This document shows, piece after piece, positions 1 through 6,644 of a stretch of 17,724 bases of DNA. This DNA comes from an uncultured Actinomycetes bacterium. GTDB lineage: Bacteria; Actinomycetota; Actinomycetes; S36-B12. The stretch spans positions 1 to 17,724 of the forward strand of contig CAINGG010000155.1 in NCBI GenBank assembly GCA_903848435.1. Direction: 5' to 3'. Under the pieces are notes generated by a model that had not been told where the DNA came from, ran no database searches, and worked only from the letters and a program-made list of their open reading frames with translations. How positions within the stretch are numbered: position 1 is the stretch's first letter; every line of letters begins with the position of its first letter. A program made the translations under genes and the position numbers.

Positions 1-264
1 GTCGTCTGCTCGCCCGAGGAGGTCGCCGGCATCCGGGCCGCGCTGCGCGCCCAGCTGCCCGATCGTGCCGACGACACAGTGCTCATCACTCCCGGGGTGC
101 GGCCGGCGGGCGCCGACCTCGCCGACCAGCGCCGCGTTGCCACCCCCGCCGAGGCGTTGGCCCGCGGTGCGGACCTGCTCGTGATCGGCCGTCCGATCAC
201 CGGCGCGGCGGACCCGGCAGCGGCCGCAGCGCTCATCGTCGAGGAGATCGCGGATGCCCCCTGA
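1..264 (+). CDS. pyrF: Orotidine 5'-phosphate decarboxylase, C-terminal part (type I)
   Basis: This is the last 87 codons of OMP decarboxylase, which converts OMP to UMP and CO2 in the final step of pyrimidine synthesis. The 5' part lies outside the window. The visible segment has the conserved end of the TIM barrel: VVCSPEEV at the left edge, the phosphate-binding TPGVRPAG loop, DQRRVATPAEA and the closing VIGRPIT strand with its Arg. This pattern is that of the shorter E. coli-like type I enzymes; from memory, Streptomyces and Mycobacterium carry type II. The reading frame is open from the first base and stops with TGA inside the start region of mihF (11-base overlap), so the two are probably co-transcribed and translationally coupled. 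Family is clear; the type assignment is from motif recall only. Confidence 0.93.
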   Translation, partial: VVCSPEEVAGIRAALRAQLPDRADDTVLITPGVRPAGADLADQRRVATPAEALARGADLLVIGRPITGAADPAAAAALIVEEIADAP

Positions 265-583
265 GGCAGCCGCCTTCGACGCCGATGCCAAGGCCCGCGG
301 TCGTGCTCGGGCGCTGGCTGCGCGGCAGCAGCGAGCGCAAATCAAGCGCGACCTGCGCTCGGGCACGGTGACCGTCGATGAGGTCCTGTCCGAGCGTCTG
401 GCCGATCCGGTTGTCGGGCGCATGCGGGTGACGGACCTGTTGGAGTCCCTGCCTGGCGTCGGCCCTGTGCGGGCAGCCGACGTCCTGCAACGCTGCTCCA
501 TCGCGTCGTCGCGGCGATTGCGCGGCCTCGGTGAGCATCAGGTGGCCGGGATCCTCAGGGAGACGGGCAGGGGGCTGCGATGA
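254..583 (+). CDS. mihF: Integration host factor, actinobacterial type (mIHF)
   Basis: A small basic nucleoid-associated protein of 109 residues, close to the usual length of about 105. It belongs to the mycobacterial/Streptomyces IHF family (mIHF/sIHF), which binds DNA with little sequence specificity and is unrelated to E. coli IHF. The N-terminal half is an Arg/Ala-rich helix (about residues 10-35). The signature LLESLPGVGPVRA, followed by SRRLRGLG near the C-terminus, forms the DNA-binding helix-two-turn-helix. The ATG start overlaps the end of pyrF by 11 bases, and its TGA overlaps the gmk start as ATGA. The pyrF-mihF-gmk-rpoZ order is typical of Actinobacteria. In studied relatives the protein affects nucleoid compaction and global gene expression; that role is inferred here from the family. 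Confidence 0.95.
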   Translation: MPPEAAAFDADAKARGRARALAARQQRAQIKRDLRSGTVTVDEVLSERLADPVVGRMRVTDLLESLPGVGPVRAADVLQRCSIASSRRLRGLGEHQVAGILRETGRGLR

Positions 584-1128
584 CCGGGCGCCTGCTGGTG
601 CTGTCGGGCCCCTCGGGTGTCGGCAAGTCCAGCATCGTCAACTACCTGCGGGCGCACCATCCCGATATCGCCTTCTCGGTCTCCGTGACGACACGCTCGC
701 CGCGGCCCGGGGAGGTCGATGGTGTGCACTACCACTTCATCGATCGCGCTGCCTTCGAGCGCATGGTGGCCGACGGTGAACTCCTGGAGTGGGCCGAGTT
801 CGCAGGCAACCTCTACGGCACGCCCGCGGCACCCGTGCGCGAGGCCCTCGACGCCGGTACCCCGGTGGTCGTCGAGATCGAGCTACAGGGCGCGCGACAG
901 GTGCGCAGTAGTGCGCCGGATGCCCTTCAGGTCTTCCTCGCCCCGCCCTCGTGGGACGTCCTCGTCGACCGACTCCAGGGCAGGGGGACGGAGGCCCCGG
1001 AGGTCATCGAGCGGCGCCTCGACACGGCGCGCGTGGAACTCGCCTCCGAGGGGGAGTTCGACCGCAGTGTCGTCAACGACTCCGTCCCGAGGGCCGCCGA
1101 GGAGATCGTCGGCCTGCTCACGGGGTAG
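580..1128 (+). CDS. gmk: Guanylate kinase
   Basis: Phosphorylates GMP to GDP with ATP in the cytoplasm, supplying guanine nucleotides. The product has 182 residues, normal for the family. The P-loop GPSGVGKS lies at residues 10-17. The GMP-binding region follows, with SVTTRSPRPGE and then DGVHYHF. The lid and C-terminal segment carry the conserved RRL and VVND stretch. The ATG overlaps the mihF stop by one ATGA unit and has an AGGGGG Shine-Dalgarno sequence at 569-574, so it is probably coupled to mihF. Its TAG stop is also the first half of a TAGACT box that may serve rpoZ. Identification is secure. Confidence 0.97.
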   Translation: MTGRLLVLSGPSGVGKSSIVNYLRAHHPDIAFSVSVTTRSPRPGEVDGVHYHFIDRAAFERMVADGELLEWAEFAGNLYGTPAAPVREALDAGTPVVVEIELQGARQVRSSAPDALQVFLAPPSWDVLVDRLQGRGTEAPEVIERRLDTARVELASEGEFDRSVVNDSVPRAAEEIVGLLTG

Positions 1129-1131
1129 ACT
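1126..1131 (+). promoter_or_regulatory. Candidate -10 element (TAGACT) for rpoZ
   Basis: TAGACT matches the actinobacterial TAnnnT -10 pattern, and its first three bases are the gmk stop codon. The same hexamer lies upstream of def in this window. No convincing -35 was seen at 16-18 bases upstream. Transcription would begin near 1138 and give a leader of about 60 bases with a hairpin. Inference only. Confidence 0.4.
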
Positions 1132-1157
1132 CCTCTCCGCGCCAGATCCGGCGCTGT

Positions 1158-1176
1158 GAGTCGCCCCGGGCGACTC
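1158..1176 (+). repeat. Perfect inverted repeat in the rpoZ leader
   Basis: GAGTCGCCC and GGGCGACTC are exact reverse complements separated by one C. As RNA this gives a GC-rich stem of about 8 pairs with a 3-base loop. It ends 8 bases before the rpoZ Shine-Dalgarno sequence. It has no U-tract, so it could be a leader hairpin, a weak terminator of the upstream operon, or a protein-binding palindrome. Confidence 0.5.
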
Positions 1177-1197
1177 CGCCTCGCGAAAGGTCGTTCC

Positions 1198-1512
1198 ATG
1201 TCCGGCTCCGTGCGCCCCGAGGGCATCACCTACCCGCCCATCGACGACCTGCTCGACAAGTCCGATTCCAAGTACTCGCTGGTCATCTACGCCGCGAAGC
1301 GCGCACGCCAGATCAACGCCTACTACTCCCAGCTGGGAGAGGGCCTGCTCGAATACGTCGGCCCGCTGGTCGAGACCCATGTCCAGGAGAAGCCGCTGTC
1401 CATCGCCATGCGTGAGATCGACGCCGGCCTGCTCACCTCCGAGCCGTTCGACCCCGCACTCGAGGTCGTGAGCGTCGACTACGCCGGCACCGGAGACGAG
1501 GACTTCAGCTGA
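1198..1512 (+). CDS. rpoZ: RNA polymerase omega subunit
   Basis: Omega binds the beta' subunit and helps assemble RNA polymerase. The product has 104 residues. The core from YPPIDDLL through DSKYSLVIYAAKRARQIN to the ETHVQEKPLSIAMREI segment is the actinobacterial form. It is followed by an acidic tail ending GDEDFS, slightly longer than the roughly 90 residues I recall for Streptomyces. The ATG at 1198 is chosen because GAAAGG (1185-1190) sits 7 bases upstream. A longer frame opening at GTG 1156 would run through the leader hairpin and has no family support. The TGA stop overlaps the probable CTG start of coaBC. Identification is secure. Confidence 0.96.
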   Translation: MSGSVRPEGITYPPIDDLLDKSDSKYSLVIYAAKRARQINAYYSQLGEGLLEYVGPLVETHVQEKPLSIAMREIDAGLLTSEPFDPALEVVSVDYAGTGDEDFS

Positions 1513-2717
1513 CCTCCCGCGTCCTTCTGGGCGTCTCGGGAGGCATCGCCGCCTACAAGGCGTGCAGTCTCCTGAGGCTCTTGCGCGAGGAGGGCCACGA
1601 CGTTCGCGTCGTCCCCACCGACTCTGCCCTTCGTTTCGTCGGCGCCCCCACATGGGAGGCGCTCTCCGGTCACCCGGTTTCCACGCAGGTCTGGGACGAC
1701 GTTGCCGACGTGCAACACGTGCGACTCGGCCAGTGGGCAGACGTCGTCATCGTCGCGCCCGCCACGGCCAACACCATCGCGCGAGCGGCTGCAGGCATCG
1801 CCGATGACCTGCTCACCACGTCGCTGCTCACGGCCACCTGCCCCGTCGTGATGGCACCCGCGATGCACACGGAGATGTGGCTGCACCCGGCCACCCAGGC
1901 CAACGTCGCCACCCTTCGGGCTCGCGGAGTCACCGTGCTCGATCCGGCGGTGGGCCGCTTGACCGGTGCCGATTCGGGCCCGGGCCGCCTACCCGAGCCC
2001 GCCGACCTGGCGCGAGTCGTCGAGGAGATCCTCGCCGGAGGCGCCACGCACGACCTTGCGGGGCGCCGCATCGTCGTCTCGGCTGGGGGCACGCGTGAGC
2101 CGCTCGATCCGGTCCGCTTCCTCGGCAACCGCTCGAGCGGTCGCCAGGGCTGGGCCCTAGCCCGTCGTGCACGCGCGCGGGGGGCCGACGTCGTCCTCGT
2201 GGCCGCGCATGTCGACCAGCCCGCGATCCCAGGCGTGCGAACCGTCCACGTCGGCACGGCAGCGCAGATGCACGCCGCGATGGTGGCGGAGAGCGCCGGC
2301 GCCGACGCGATCGTCATGGCGGCTGCCGTCGCCGACTTCCGGCCCGCTGGCTACTCCGAGAGCAAGATCAAGAAGGCCGATGATGGCTCCGAACCCGAGC
2401 CGGTCATGCTCGTGCGCAACACCGATGTCCTCGCCGATCTCGTGGCTCGACGGCATCCGGGTCAGGTGGTCGTGGGCTTTGCCGCCGAGACTGCGGCCGG
2501 TGCCGACGACCTCCTCGCCCTGGGCCGGGCGAAGCTCGCACGCAAGGGCTGTGACCTGCTGGTCGTCAACGATGTCTCCGAGGGCCGCGTCTTCGGCCTC
2601 GACACCAACGATGCCGTGATCCTTGGTGCAGATGGGACGATCGTGGCGGATGCCCACGGCAGCAAGGAGTCCCTGGCTGATGCCATCTGGGATGCCGTCG
2701 TGAAGCGACTGGCCTGA
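1509..2717 (+). CDS. coaBC: Bifunctional phosphopantothenoylcysteine decarboxylase / phosphopantothenate-cysteine ligase, probable CTG start
   Basis: Makes 4'-phosphopantetheine for coenzyme A in two steps. CoaB joins cysteine to 4'-phosphopantothenate using CTP, and the flavoprotein CoaC decarboxylates the product. From a CTG at 1509 the protein has 402 residues, normal for the family. The CoaC half has the FMN-binding GVSGGIAAYK (residues 8-17), the putative catalytic His in HVRLG (H70), and PAMHTEMW (117-124; Asn in the E. coli motif). The substrate-clamp region reads TGADSGPGRL, without the Cys of E. coli-type enzymes. The CoaB half has SAGGTREPLD (191-200), GNRSSG, AAAVADFRP and KIKK. 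No ATG or GTG precedes the conserved N-terminus in frame. The next listed starts, such as TTG 1581, would delete the FMN loop. CTG 1509 has GAGGA at 1498-1502, 6 bases upstream, and overlaps the rpoZ stop as CTGA. Confidence 0.93.
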   Translation: MTSRVLLGVSGGIAAYKACSLLRLLREEGHDVRVVPTDSALRFVGAPTWEALSGHPVSTQVWDDVADVQHVRLGQWADVVIVAPATANTIARAAAGIADDLLTTSLLTATCPVVMAPAMHTEMWLHPATQANVATLRARGVTVLDPAVGRLTGADSGPGRLPEPADLARVVEEILAGGATHDLAGRRIVVSAGGTREPLDPVRFLGNRSSGRQGWALARRARARGADVVLVAAHVDQPAIPGVRTVHVGTAAQMHAAMVAESAGADAIVMAAAVADFRPAGYSESKIKKADDGSEPEPVMLVRNTDVLADLVARRHPGQVVVGFAAETAAGADDLLALGRAKLARKGCDLLVVNDVSEGRVFGLDTNDAVILGADGTIVADAHGSKESLADAIWDAVVKRLA

Positions 2718-2740
2718 GGCGAATGGTCGCGCTGGTCAGG

Positions 2741-2746
2741 TAGGGT
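2741..2746 (+). promoter_or_regulatory. Candidate -10 element (TAGGGT) of the metK riboswitch promoter
   Basis: TAGGGT fits the TAnnnT -10 pattern and ends 5-6 bases before the first strand of the riboswitch P1 stem (2752), so the transcript would begin at the aptamer. No clear -35 hexamer is visible. The fit between the -10 and the aptamer boundary is the main support. Confidence 0.5.
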
Positions 2747-2751
2747 CGGAG

Positions 2752-2864
2752 CGCGTCTTGAGCGCCAGCGCGAAGCCCCGGCTTGCTGGCCGGCAACCCT
2801 CCGACCGCGGTGGGGTGCCCTGGGTGATGACGCGGCTGGACCACCCCGGTCCGGCAAGCGCGGT
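2752..2864 (+). ncRNA. SAM-IV riboswitch controlling metK
   Basis: A cis-acting S-adenosylmethionine sensor in the metK leader. I recognise the SAM-IV consensus, especially the core around GGCCGGCAACCCTCC (2788-2802) and the GGTGCC that follows. Pairings read directly: P1 CGCGTC 2752-2757 with GACGCG 2829-2834; P2 GCCAGC 2764-2769 with GCTGGC 2785-2790, with an AAGC/GCTT upper stem; P3 around CCCTCC 2797-2802 with GGTGGGG 2809-2815. A 3' hairpin GGACC 2838-2842 with GGTCC 2848-2852 follows. A 6-base pseudoknot joins the P3 loop ACCGCG 2804-2809 to CGCGGT 2859-2864. That last pairing and the outer hairpin are hallmarks separating SAM-IV from SAM-I. The SAM product of MetK would feed back on its own gene. 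No U-tract terminator follows, so translational control near the Shine-Dalgarno at 2883 is likelier, but I found no clear sequestering stem. Confidence 0.9.
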
Positions 2865-2893
2865 ACGGCGCTCGACAGGCATGGAGGCAGCAC

Positions 2894-4090
2894 GTGGCAC
2901 GTCGTTTGTTCACCTCGGAGTCCGTGACCGAGGGTCACCCCGACAAGATGGCCGACCAGATCAGCGATGCCATTCTCGACGACTTGCTGCGTCAGGATCC
3001 GCGCAGCCGTGTCGCTGTCGAGACCTTGCTCACCACCGGTCAGGTGCACGTTGCAGGGGAGGTGACCACCGAGGGATTCGCCGATGTCATGGGCATCGTG
3101 CGCGACGTGGTCAAGGAGATCGGCTACGACTCGTCTGAAAAGGGGTTCGACGGCAACTCCTGCGGTATCTCCGTGTCGATCGGCGCTCAGTCGCCTGACA
3201 TCGCCCAGGGGGTCAATGACGCCATCGAGGAGCGTGAAGGACTCAGCGGCGACCCGCTCGACCGGCAGGGAGCTGGCGATCAGGGGTTGATGTTCGGCTA
3301 CGCGACCGATGAGACGCCCAGTCGCATGCCGCTGCCGATCCAGCTGGCCCACCGCCTCGCCGAGCAGCTCACCGCCGTCCGCAAGGATGGCCGCCTTCCC
3401 TACCTGCGTCCGGACGGCAAGACCCAGGTCACGATCGAGTACGACGAGAACGACCAGCCCGTACGCATCGACACCGTCGTCGTCTCCAGCCAGCATGCGG
3501 CTGATGTCGACCTCGCCACGCAGCTTGCCCCCGAGGTCCGCAAGCACGTGGTCGATCCCGTGCTCGAGCAGATCGAACTCTCCAGCGATGGTTACCGGCT
3601 TCTCGTCAATCCCACGGGACGCTTCGAGGTTGGCGGTCCCATGGGTGATGCCGGCCTGACCGGGCGCAAGATCATCGTCGACACCTACGGCGGCATGGCC
3701 CGTCACGGCGGCGGCGCCTTCTCCGGCAAGGATCCCTCCAAGGTCGACCGCTCTGCCGCCTATGCGATGCGCTGGGTGGCCAAGAACGTCGTCGCTGCCG
3801 GCCTGGCCAAGCGCTGCGAGGTGCAGGTGGCCTACGCGATCGGCAAGGCCCACCCGGTCGGCGTCTTCGTCCAGACCTTCGGCACCGGCGTACTGCCCGA
3901 CGAGCGGATCCAAGAAGCCGTGCTCGAGGTCTTCGACCTGCGGCCGGCCGCGATCATCCGCGACCTCGACCTACTGCGCCCCGTCTACCGCCCCACCGCT
4001 GCCTACGGCCACTTCGGCCGGGATCTCCCGGGCTTCACGTGGGAGCGCACCGATCGGGCGGACGCGTTGACGTCGGCGGCGGGGGTCTAG
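2894..4090 (+). CDS. metK: S-adenosylmethionine synthetase
   Basis: Condenses ATP and methionine into SAM, the cell's main methyl donor. The product has 398 residues, the normal length. Conserved elements in order: FTSESVTEGHPDKMADQISD (ATP and metal binding) near the N-terminus; GEVTTEGFAD; the active-site hexapeptide GAGDQG followed by LMFGYATDE; PTGRFEVGGPMGDAGLTGRK; the P-loop-like GGGAFSGKDPSKVDRS; and KAHPVGVFVQTFGTG. The GTG start is supported by GGAGG at 2883-2887, 6 bases upstream. The gene stands alone between the SAM-IV riboswitch and a possible terminator. It is well placed to supply SAM for RsmB and the SpoU methyltransferase in this window. Identification is secure. Confidence 0.98.
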   Translation: MARRLFTSESVTEGHPDKMADQISDAILDDLLRQDPRSRVAVETLLTTGQVHVAGEVTTEGFADVMGIVRDVVKEIGYDSSEKGFDGNSCGISVSIGAQSPDIAQGVNDAIEEREGLSGDPLDRQGAGDQGLMFGYATDETPSRMPLPIQLAHRLAEQLTAVRKDGRLPYLRPDGKTQVTIEYDENDQPVRIDTVVVSSQHAADVDLATQLAPEVRKHVVDPVLEQIELSSDGYRLLVNPTGRFEVGGPMGDAGLTGRKIIVDTYGGMARHGGGAFSGKDPSKVDRSAAYAMRWVAKNVVAAGLAKRCEVQVAYAIGKAHPVGVFVQTFGTGVLPDERIQEAVLEVFDLRPAAIIRDLDLLRPVYRPTAAYGHFGRDLPGFTWERTDRADALTSAAGV

Positions 4091-4098
4091 CGCCGCCG
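4074..4098 (+). terminator. Possible hairpin terminator at the end of metK
   Basis: CGGCGGCG (4074-4081) and CGCCGCCG (4091-4098) form a perfect 8-pair GC stem around a 9-base loop that contains the metK stop codon. There is no T-run after it, so it would be an intrinsic terminator of the U-poor kind proposed for Actinobacteria, or simply a 3'-end stabilising stem. Confidence 0.4.
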
Positions 4099-4138
4099 CC
4101 CGCTTCAGCCTGTCGCACCCGACTGGCACGATCAGGGC

Positions 4139-6055
4139 GTGGCCCCGGTAGCTCGCGTCATCGTCGATGTGTCGTTGCCGCATCTCGACCGGGTCTTCGA
4201 TTACGCGATACCCGACGCCCTGGCCGACGATGTCGTCATCGGCGCGCGAGTGCGCGTCCGCTTCGCCGGGCGCCTGGTTGACGCATTCGTCACCGATCTC
4301 GCCGACTCCAGTGAGCATCGGCTGCAGCCTCTCCAGCGAGTGATCACCTCCTACCCGGTGCTGACACCCGAGATGCTGGCCCTGTGCCGGGCGGTGGCGG
4401 ATCGCTACGGCGGATCCCTGCCCGATGTCCTCCGCGCGGCGATTCCGCCGCGCCACGCGCGAGCCGAGGCCGGCCTGCTCGGGGCGCCCACCGAGCCCAC
4501 GGCCGTGCCTGTCCTCAGCCCATCCGGTGCATGGTCGTCCTACGCCGGAGGCGACACCCTCGCCAGTCGCGTCGCGTCAGGCGAGACGGGGTGGCGGGCC
4601 GTGCTGACGTGCGCACCGGCGGGGTCGGTCGACCCAGCCGGCGATTGGCCCGCGCTGCTGGCCGAGCTTGCCGGCCTCGCGGCACCGCACCACGGCGTGG
4701 TGATCGTGGTTCCTGACGCACGCGACCTGGCTCGTGTCGATGGCGCGCTCACCGCCCTGCTCGGTGCCGGGCACCACGCGGTGCTGTCTGCCGACCTGGG
4801 ACCCCAGCGGCGCTACGCGGCGTTCCTGTCCGTCCTGACCGGACGCGTCCGCATCGTCCTCGGCACTCGGGCGGCCGCATTCGCCCCCGCCATCGCCCCC
4901 GGGTTGCTCATCGTCTGGGACGACGGCGACGAGTCGTTGAGCGAGCCGCACGCGCCCGGCTGGCATGCCCGCGAGGTGCTGGCCCTGCGATCCAGCCTGT
5001 CGGGGGCGGCGCTCGTGTCGGCAGGTTTCACGCGCACGTGCGAGACGCAACTGTGGGTCGACACTCGCTGGGCGGCGGCCATCACTCCGCGTCGCGACAC
5101 CCTGCGCCGCATCGCGCCACGCGTGCTCGCCGATGACTCCGCGCAAGACTCCGGGCCGGCGCGCCTGCCGCACCGGGCCTGGGACGTCGCCAAGAAGTCG
5201 ATTGCCGAGGGTCCCGTGCTCGTGCAGGTTGCCCGCCGCGGCTACGTTCCCGCCCTTGCGTGCCAGGACTGCCGAACGGCCGCGAGGTGCGCGGCGTGCG
5301 CCGGGCCGCTGGGGCTGGGATCGACCGGCGCGGCGCCGACCTGCCGATGGTGTGCGACCCCCGCTGCGGGATGGCGCTGTGCAGCCTGCGGATCCGGACG
5401 ACTGCGGGCTATCACGGTGGGAAGCCGGCGCACGGCGGAGGAACTCGGGCGCGCCTTTCCCGGCGTCCCCGTCGTGACATCCGGTGGCGACCGCGTGCTC
5501 GACGTCGTGAGCGACGAGCCCGCGCTCGTCGTGGCCACGCCCGGTGCCGAGCCGGTTGCTACCGGTGGCTATTCGGCCGTGCTCATCCTCGACGCGCACC
5601 TGCACCTGTCGCGCGTCGCGTTGCGCGCGGGGGAGGAGACGGCCCGTCGATGGTTCGCCGCCGCTGCCCTAGCGCGACCGAGGGCACCTGTTGTCGTGGC
5701 CGCCGATGCCGCGACGACCCTCGTGCAGGCGCTCATACGTTGGGATCCGGGGTGGCTTGCCGCACGCGAACTCGCCGAGCGCGCGGCCCTCGCCATGCCG
5801 CCCAGCACGCGAGCGGCCACGCTGGTCGGCTCACCGGCCGCGGTCGATGCTGCCGCATCAGCCCTTCCCGCGACCGTGCGCAGGCACGGTCCGCTGCCGG
5901 CCGGCGACCGCGTGCGGCTGCTGCTCACCTCGTCCCGGGCCGAAGGCGATGCGATGTCGCAGGCGCTGCACGACATCGCAGCGACGCGCAGTGCCCGCAA
6001 GGATCCCGACCCGCTCGTCATCGCCGTCGACCCGCTCGACTGGGGATCGGACTGA
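4139..6055 (+). CDS. priA: Primosomal protein PriA, actinobacterial form without helicase motifs
   Basis: PriA recognises stalled forks and reloads the replisome. The 638-residue product has an N-terminal 3' DNA-binding domain (VARVIVDVSLPHLDRVFDYAIP, residues 4-25) and a degenerate helicase core. Four CxxC pairs that bind two zinc ions lie at C375/C378, C384/C387, C402/C405 and C414/C417, and a C-terminal domain ends DPLDWGSD. The Walker A site GxxGxGKT is absent: the matching region (about 157-168) reads TCAPAGSVDPAG. The Walker B/DEAD-like box is replaced by WDDGDES (260-266). Loss of helicase residues is known for mycobacterial PriA, so this looks like a lineage trait and not decay; the frame is intact. 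The GTG start has no Shine-Dalgarno. CACGAT (4127-4132) six bases before it is a weak -10 candidate for a leaderless mRNA. Confidence 0.93.
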   Translation: MAPVARVIVDVSLPHLDRVFDYAIPDALADDVVIGARVRVRFAGRLVDAFVTDLADSSEHRLQPLQRVITSYPVLTPEMLALCRAVADRYGGSLPDVLRAAIPPRHARAEAGLLGAPTEPTAVPVLSPSGAWSSYAGGDTLASRVASGETGWRAVLTCAPAGSVDPAGDWPALLAELAGLAAPHHGVVIVVPDARDLARVDGALTALLGAGHHAVLSADLGPQRRYAAFLSVLTGRVRIVLGTRAAAFAPAIAPGLLIVWDDGDESLSEPHAPGWHAREVLALRSSLSGAALVSAGFTRTCETQLWVDTRWAAAITPRRDTLRRIAPRVLADDSAQDSGPARLPHRAWDVAKKSIAEGPVLVQVARRGYVPALACQDCRTAARCAACAGPLGLGSTGAAPTCRWCATPAAGWRCAACGSGRLRAITVGSRRTAEELGRAFPGVPVVTSGGDRVLDVVSDEPALVVATPGAEPVATGGYSAVLILDAHLHLSRVALRAGEETARRWFAAAALARPRAPVVVAADAATTLVQALIRWDPGWLAARELAERAALAMPPSTRAATLVGSPAAVDAAASALPATVRRHGPLPAGDRVRLLLTSSRAEGDAMSQALHDIAATRSARKDPDPLVIAVDPLDWGSD

Positions 6056-6062
6056 GGCCTCC

Positions 6063-6068
6063 TAGACT
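6063..6068 (+). promoter_or_regulatory. Candidate -10 element (TAGACT) for def
   Basis: The same TAGACT hexamer as upstream of rpoZ, lying between the priA stop and the def Shine-Dalgarno GAAGGAG (6083-6089). It would give a leader of about 20 bases for the def-fmt-rsmB unit. No clear -35 is present. Confidence 0.4.
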
Positions 6069-6095
6069 GGTCGCCTCACCGCGAAGGAGCCGCAC

Positions 6096-6641
6096 GTGGC
6101 CGTCCAGCCCATCCGCCTATTCGGCGATCCGGTCCTGCGGACACCGGCTGCGCCTGTCGAGACCTTCGACAAGGAACTCCGGCGGCTCGTCCAGGACCTC
6201 ACCGAGACGATGCGTGATGCGCCGGGCAGCGGGCTTGCCGCGCCGCAGATCGGCGTGTCCCTGCGCGTATTCACGTGGTGGGCCGACGAAGAACTCGGCC
6301 ATCTGTGCAACCCCGTCATCGACCTATCCGACGAGATCCAAGATGGCGAAGAAGGATGCCTTTCCATCCCTGACCTGGCGTTCGACACCAAGCGCGCGAT
6401 GCGCGTGGTCGCCAAGGGATTCAACGAGCATGGCGAGCCAGTCGTCATCGAAGGCAGCGACCTCCTGGCGCGGATCATCCAGCACGAGACCGATCACCTC
6501 GACGGCATCCTCTTCGTCGATCGGCTCGACCCTGAGACGCGCAAGACCGCCATGAAGGCCATTCGCGAGGCCGAGTGGTTCGGCGAGCAGCCGCCCGAGG
6601 TGCGCATCAGCCCGCACACCGTGTCCGCTCGGTGGCTGTGA
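6096..6641 (+). CDS. def: Peptide deformylase
   Basis: Removes the formyl group from the N-terminal methionine of nascent proteins at the ribosome exit. The product has 181 residues. All three catalytic motifs are present: GSGLAAPQ (44-51), EGCLS with metal-ligand C88 (86-90), and HETDH (130-134), which supplies two His ligands and the catalytic Glu. The metal is usually Fe(II). The GTG start has a strong GAAGGAG six bases upstream. The gene is followed after 3 bases by fmt, the enzyme that adds the formyl group to the initiator tRNA; this pairing is widespread in bacteria. Identification is secure. Confidence 0.98.
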   Translation: MAVQPIRLFGDPVLRTPAAPVETFDKELRRLVQDLTETMRDAPGSGLAAPQIGVSLRVFTWWADEELGHLCNPVIDLSDEIQDGEEGCLSIPDLAFDTKRAMRVVAKGFNEHGEPVVIEGSDLLARIIQHETDHLDGILFVDRLDPETRKTAMKAIREAEWFGEQPPEVRISPHTVSARWL

Positions 6642-6644
6642 CCC

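Noticed and set aside
1156..1197. Upstream GTG start for rpoZ
   Set aside because: It would translate through the leader hairpin and the real Shine-Dalgarno; ATG 1198 fits the family.
2758..3138. Plus-strand 126-codon frame over the metK leader
   Set aside because: Covers the riboswitch and then metK in another frame; not a protein pattern.
2462..3913. 483-codon minus-strand frame opposite metK
   Set aside because: Antisense shadow of a GC-rich gene; no recognisable domain, and the plus-strand metK is certain.
4577..5605. 342-codon minus-strand frame opposite priA
   Set aside because: Low-complexity Arg/Gly-rich translation; shadow of priA.
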